DNA from: Hahella sp. KA22
GTDB lineage: Bacteria; Pseudomonadota; Gammaproteobacteria; Pseudomonadales; Oleiphilaceae
Direction of reading: 5' to 3'
DNA length: 64,000 nt
NCBI RefSeq assembly: GCF_004135205.1
Contig: NZ_CP035490.1
Location: 5,251,644-5,315,643, forward strand
Shown: piece by piece, positions 61,497-64,000 of the stretch
Layout: the number at the start of each line of letters is the position of its first letter
How positions within the stretch are numbered: the stretch's first letter is position 1
Program-made: the position numbers and the translations under genes
Notes under the pieces: model-generated
Told to the model about the DNA's origin: nothing
Databases searched by the model: none
The model's input: only the letters and a program-made list of their open reading frames with translations

Positions 61497-62542
61497 TGCA
61501 GAATCTGTTCGAAGCCAAGATTGTGCCAGATGCTCATCATGCGCCGCTTATATAGCGTGCTTGGCGCTTTATGGGTTCCCATCCTGGGATTGATGGCGGG
61601 GAACACGGTCTGATTGGCCAGCAGTTCCTCCGGCAAAATTTTCAGTGCTTCTTCATTATAGGTGGCGGAATAGGTGAATTCACAATTACGGGCCGCGTTG
61701 CGGGGCTCGCTGATGAAATTCAAAAACGCATAGGCGGCTTCCGGGTCCGAGGCGTAGCGACTGACAATGAAGTAATCGAACCAGACAATACCGCCCTCTT
61801 CCGGCAAACGATATTCAATATTCGGATTGAGCTGTTTCAGCATCAGCGCATCGCCGCTGTAGGCCACGGCGGCCACCGCCTCCCCCGTCACCAAGAGCGA
61901 TTCGCCATTGGTCTTGAGGGAACGATAGGTCAGCACATGGGGCCTCTGGGCGGCGATCAGCTCCGCCGCCAAGGTCAGCGCCTGGGGAGATTCGTCGTAC
62001 ATGTCATAGCCCAGGGTCTGCAGGGCGATAGGCAGCATTTCTGTGGCTTGCGGCGTCATCACGATTTTGCCTTTCAGCTCATCCGCCGGACGAAACAACT
62101 GCATGAAACGGGAAATCGGCCGCACCAGATCAGAACGATAGGCGACGCCCTGCGTGCCCCAGGCATAGGGCGCGACATAGCCGGCCAATGCCGGTTGATG
62201 GCTGCGCCAGAGATTATTGTTGTATTTGAGATTGGGAACTTCGTTTTCAGTTAACGGCGCGGCCCAGCCCAGCTTGATGTAGGCCTCCGCCGTCAGACCG
62301 TCCATCAGAATCAGGTCGAAGCCCTGGCCATTGCGCGTGGCCATGATGCGATCGCGTTTCTCTTCGTTCTGAAAATAGCTGAACTTCAGCTTGATATGGT
62401 GAGTTTTCTCGAACTCGGCGACCACCTCCGGGTCGAGATAGTCTTCCCAGGTGAAAATGTGCAAAACATCGTCCGCGCGACTGACGAAACTGAACAACGA
62501 CAGCACACAGAAGTACAAAAGCGCAACCATAGACCGTTTCAT
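61493..62542 (-). CDS. PotD/PotF-family periplasmic binding protein (NspS-like)
   Basis: 349 residues from the ATG at 62542 with a Sec signal peptide (MVALLYFCVLSLFSFVSRA). The mature N-terminus DVLHIFTWEDYLDPEVVAEF is the polyamine-binding protein hallmark, and ATRNGQGFDLILMDG, YAWGTQGVAYRSDL and EGGIVWFDYFIVSRYA follow in the usual order. GGAGG is about ten bases upstream. No ABC permease or ATPase gene adjoins; instead the gene overlaps a GGDEF-EAL gene by ATGA. The organisation predicts that ligand-bound or free binding protein docks on the periplasmic domain of the c-di-GMP enzyme rather than feeding transport. Confidence 0.88.
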   Translation of the reverse strand: MKRSMVALLYFCVLSLFSFVSRADDVLHIFTWEDYLDPEVVAEFEKTHHIKLKFSYFQNEEKRDRIMATRNGQGFDLILMDGLTAEAYIKLGWAAPLTENEVPNLKYNNNLWRSHQPALAGYVAPYAWGTQGVAYRSDLVRPISRFMQLFRPADELKGKIVMTPQATEMLPIALQTLGYDMYDESPQALTLAAELIAAQRPHVLTYRSLKTNGESLLVTGEAVAAVAYSGDALMLKQLNPNIEYRLPEEGGIVWFDYFIVSRYASDPEAAYAFLNFISEPRNAARNCEFTYSATYNEEALKILPEELLANQTVFPAINPRMGTHKAPSTLYKRRMMSIWHNLGFEQILQ

Positions 62543-62921
62543 CAGACACACGCCTCCCCGCACAAACAGGCTGCATCAGTTTAAAGCAAGCGCACGAGGA
62601 CGTTAGGGGGGCTCCTGTAAATTCATGCAAAATCTGCGGCGTATAAAAATGGGTGTCCGGCTGGCCGGACAGCATTCTGGCGAAGAATCCGCAACCTGTC
62701 AGCCCTTCTGTACATATATTGAACACACCCTGCCCGCTTACGTCCAACCTGCTGAATTCACTGTGTTAATCATCCTGGCGCAGGATTTGATACGCCCTGA
62801 ATGCGTTCATGGCAATGACATAGACATAAAAGAAAAATCCGGCGTGTGTTGTTGCGCGGACAGTCGCAACCAACGGATAACGCTCACCAGGGACGCACGA
62901 CAACAACTCAAGGGGCCGACT
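62543..62921. other. Divergent intergenic region
   Basis: About 380 bases with no gene. A tight inverted repeat TGTCCGGC-TG-GCCGGACA at 62654-62671 is the only structured element. It holds the promoters of both flanking genes. Confidence 0.5.
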
Positions 62922-64000
62922 ATGAACAGATTCATGACGCTGAAAGGCGCAGTCGTTCTGACTTCTACACTGGCCGCCGGCGGCGCCGGACTGGCTGTGT
63001 CTCCCGGGCAGGAGAGCATTGACTTACGCAGTCTCAATGTCGACGCCGCCCAGATTTCCATCTCCGGTTTATCTTCCGGCGCTTTCGCCGCCATGCAGGC
63101 GCATGTGGCCTACTCCAGAACCTTCATGGGGGCCGGACTGGTGGCGGGCGGCCCTTATGGCTGCGCGGAAGGCAGCTTGACCCAGGCCGCCGGGCGCTGC
63201 ATGAGCCAGGGGGATTTGCCGGACGCCGACGCCATCGTCAGGCTGACCCAGGCCTTGGCGGATATGGGCAAGATTGACGGCGTTGAGTTTTTGCGCGACG
63301 ACCGTGTATGGATCTTCCATGGCAAGAGCGATCATCGGGTTAGGAGTTCTTCTTCACAGCGGGCGGCGGAGGTGTATCAGCAGTTAAGCGGAGCTCAGAA
63401 TGTCTCGGTCAATATTGACCTCATAGACGCCGGTCACGCCATGCCGACGCAAAATTTCGGCGCAGACTGCACGCACAGCAATTCCCCCTATATTGGCGAT
63501 TGTCAGTATGACGCCGCGGGGCTATTGCTGAATCACATCTACGGCCCTTTATCGCCCCCTGCGTCGGAAAAACCGGAAAACCTGCTGACTTTCGATCAGA
63601 GCCTGTTGAGCTATTCGCAGTATCTGGATGACACCGGCTACATCTACGTTCCCGACGCCTGCCGGGACGCCCAGGCCGCCTGCCGCGTGCATATCGCCCT
63701 GCATGGCTGCAAACAGAATCGCTCGACCTTGCAAGACACCTTCGCCCGTCACGCCGGCTACAATGCCTGGGCGGAAAGCAATCGCATCATCGTGGTGTAT
63801 CCGCAAACCAGCAATGAGCCAATGAACGGCTGCTGGGATTGGTGGGGGTACGCAGACACAGGCCATGACACACTGGACTACCTCACCCGGCAAGGGCCGC
63901 AGATGCAGTTCATCAAGCGCATTGTCGACCGCTTGACCGGTGAGGAGACAAACGCGTCAGGATCTGTGGCGGCGGCCTGTTATCGGGAGGAAAATCTTAA
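62922..64000 (+). CDS. Polyhydroxybutyrate depolymerase, 5' part
   Basis: The frame from the ATG at 62922 (AAGGGG eight bases upstream) is open to the window end, 359 codons without a stop. A signal peptide (MNRFMTLKGAVVLTSTLAAG) precedes the catalytic domain. The lipase box is SGLSSGAFAAMQ (Ser51), the Asp is in FHGKSDHRV, and the His is in DAGHAMPT. The oxyanion-hole Cys/His block IALHGCKQN comes after these, the order of type II catalytic domains of PHB depolymerases, also seen in the enzyme of Rhodospirillum rubrum. It cuts poly(3-hydroxybutyrate) in the periplasm or outside. A C-terminal binding domain may follow beyond the window. Confidence 0.85.
   Translation, partial: MNRFMTLKGAVVLTSTLAAGGAGLAVSPGQESIDLRSLNVDAAQISISGLSSGAFAAMQAHVAYSRTFMGAGLVAGGPYGCAEGSLTQAAGRCMSQGDLPDADAIVRLTQALADMGKIDGVEFLRDDRVWIFHGKSDHRVRSSSSQRAAEVYQQLSGAQNVSVNIDLIDAGHAMPTQNFGADCTHSNSPYIGDCQYDAAGLLLNHIYGPLSPPASEKPENLLTFDQSLLSYSQYLDDTGYIYVPDACRDAQAACRVHIALHGCKQNRSTLQDTFARHAGYNAWAESNRIIVVYPQTSNEPMNGCWDWWGYADTGHDTLDYLTRQGPQMQFIKRIVDRLTGEETNASGSVAAACYREENL

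Overview
The window is about 54% G+C, densely packed and rich in c-di-GMP proteins, marine-type exoenzymes and a large non-ribosomal peptide synthetase (NRPS) operon. Codon use and gene content point to a gammaproteobacterium of the order Oceanospirillales, most likely Hahella or a close relative. That assignment is inference from familiarity, not a database result. I see no rRNA or tRNA genes, CRISPR array or prophage.

1-9.5 kb holds ordinary chromosomal genes: the 3' end of the soluble transhydrogenase sthA, a DUF2164 protein, an EamA transporter, a PlsC-type acyltransferase, DNA-3-methyladenine glycosylase I (tag), a DUF4112 protein, a heterodimeric MdlA/MdlB-like ABC exporter, a CDP-archaeol-synthase-like membrane protein and two small helical proteins. 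Short tandem duplications lie in two of the gaps. From 9.5 to 10.2 kb is a non-coding block with a stack of near-perfect hairpins.

10.2-27.2 kb is a minus-strand biosynthetic cluster. In transcription order it encodes a type II thioesterase, an SDR oxidoreductase, three NRPSs, an ATP-grasp ligase, AzlC, AzlD and a carbon-nitrogen hydrolase. The NRPS set is strange. The first enzyme has a dead condensation-like domain and a threonine-type adenylation domain. The next two begin with only the second lobe of a condensation domain. The last activates serine, has a condensation domain without its catalytic His, a shrunken adenylation remnant and a thioesterase with Cys as nucleophile. This is the best candidate for an undescribed system.

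28-45.7 kb is an accessory region, AT-richer from about 30.6 kb and full of broken genes. An IS1380-family element with intact ends and a 5-bp target duplication sits between the ribosome binding site and start codon of an antitoxin-like gene. There is a WYL regulator with two matching operator-like repeats, a lipase-like effector candidate with a lipoprotein partner, a glycine-rich toxin-like gene overlapping a 56-residue membrane protein (which has a second copy nearby), three umuC-derived fragments, an acetyltransferase gene with an in-frame amber codon, and an HTH/nucleotidyltransferase pair with a perfect operator palindrome.

45.7-64 kb returns to chromosomal genes: an Fpg/Nei glycosylase, a frameshifted beta-propeller gene, a THI5-like/PAS/GGDEF/EAL signalling protein, a TctC-type binding protein, RidA, a LysR regulator, a UvrD-like helicase, AraC, a DMT exporter, a LOG protein, a PotF-like/GGDEF-EAL pair resembling NspS-MbaA, and the start of a polyhydroxybutyrate depolymerase gene cut by the window end.
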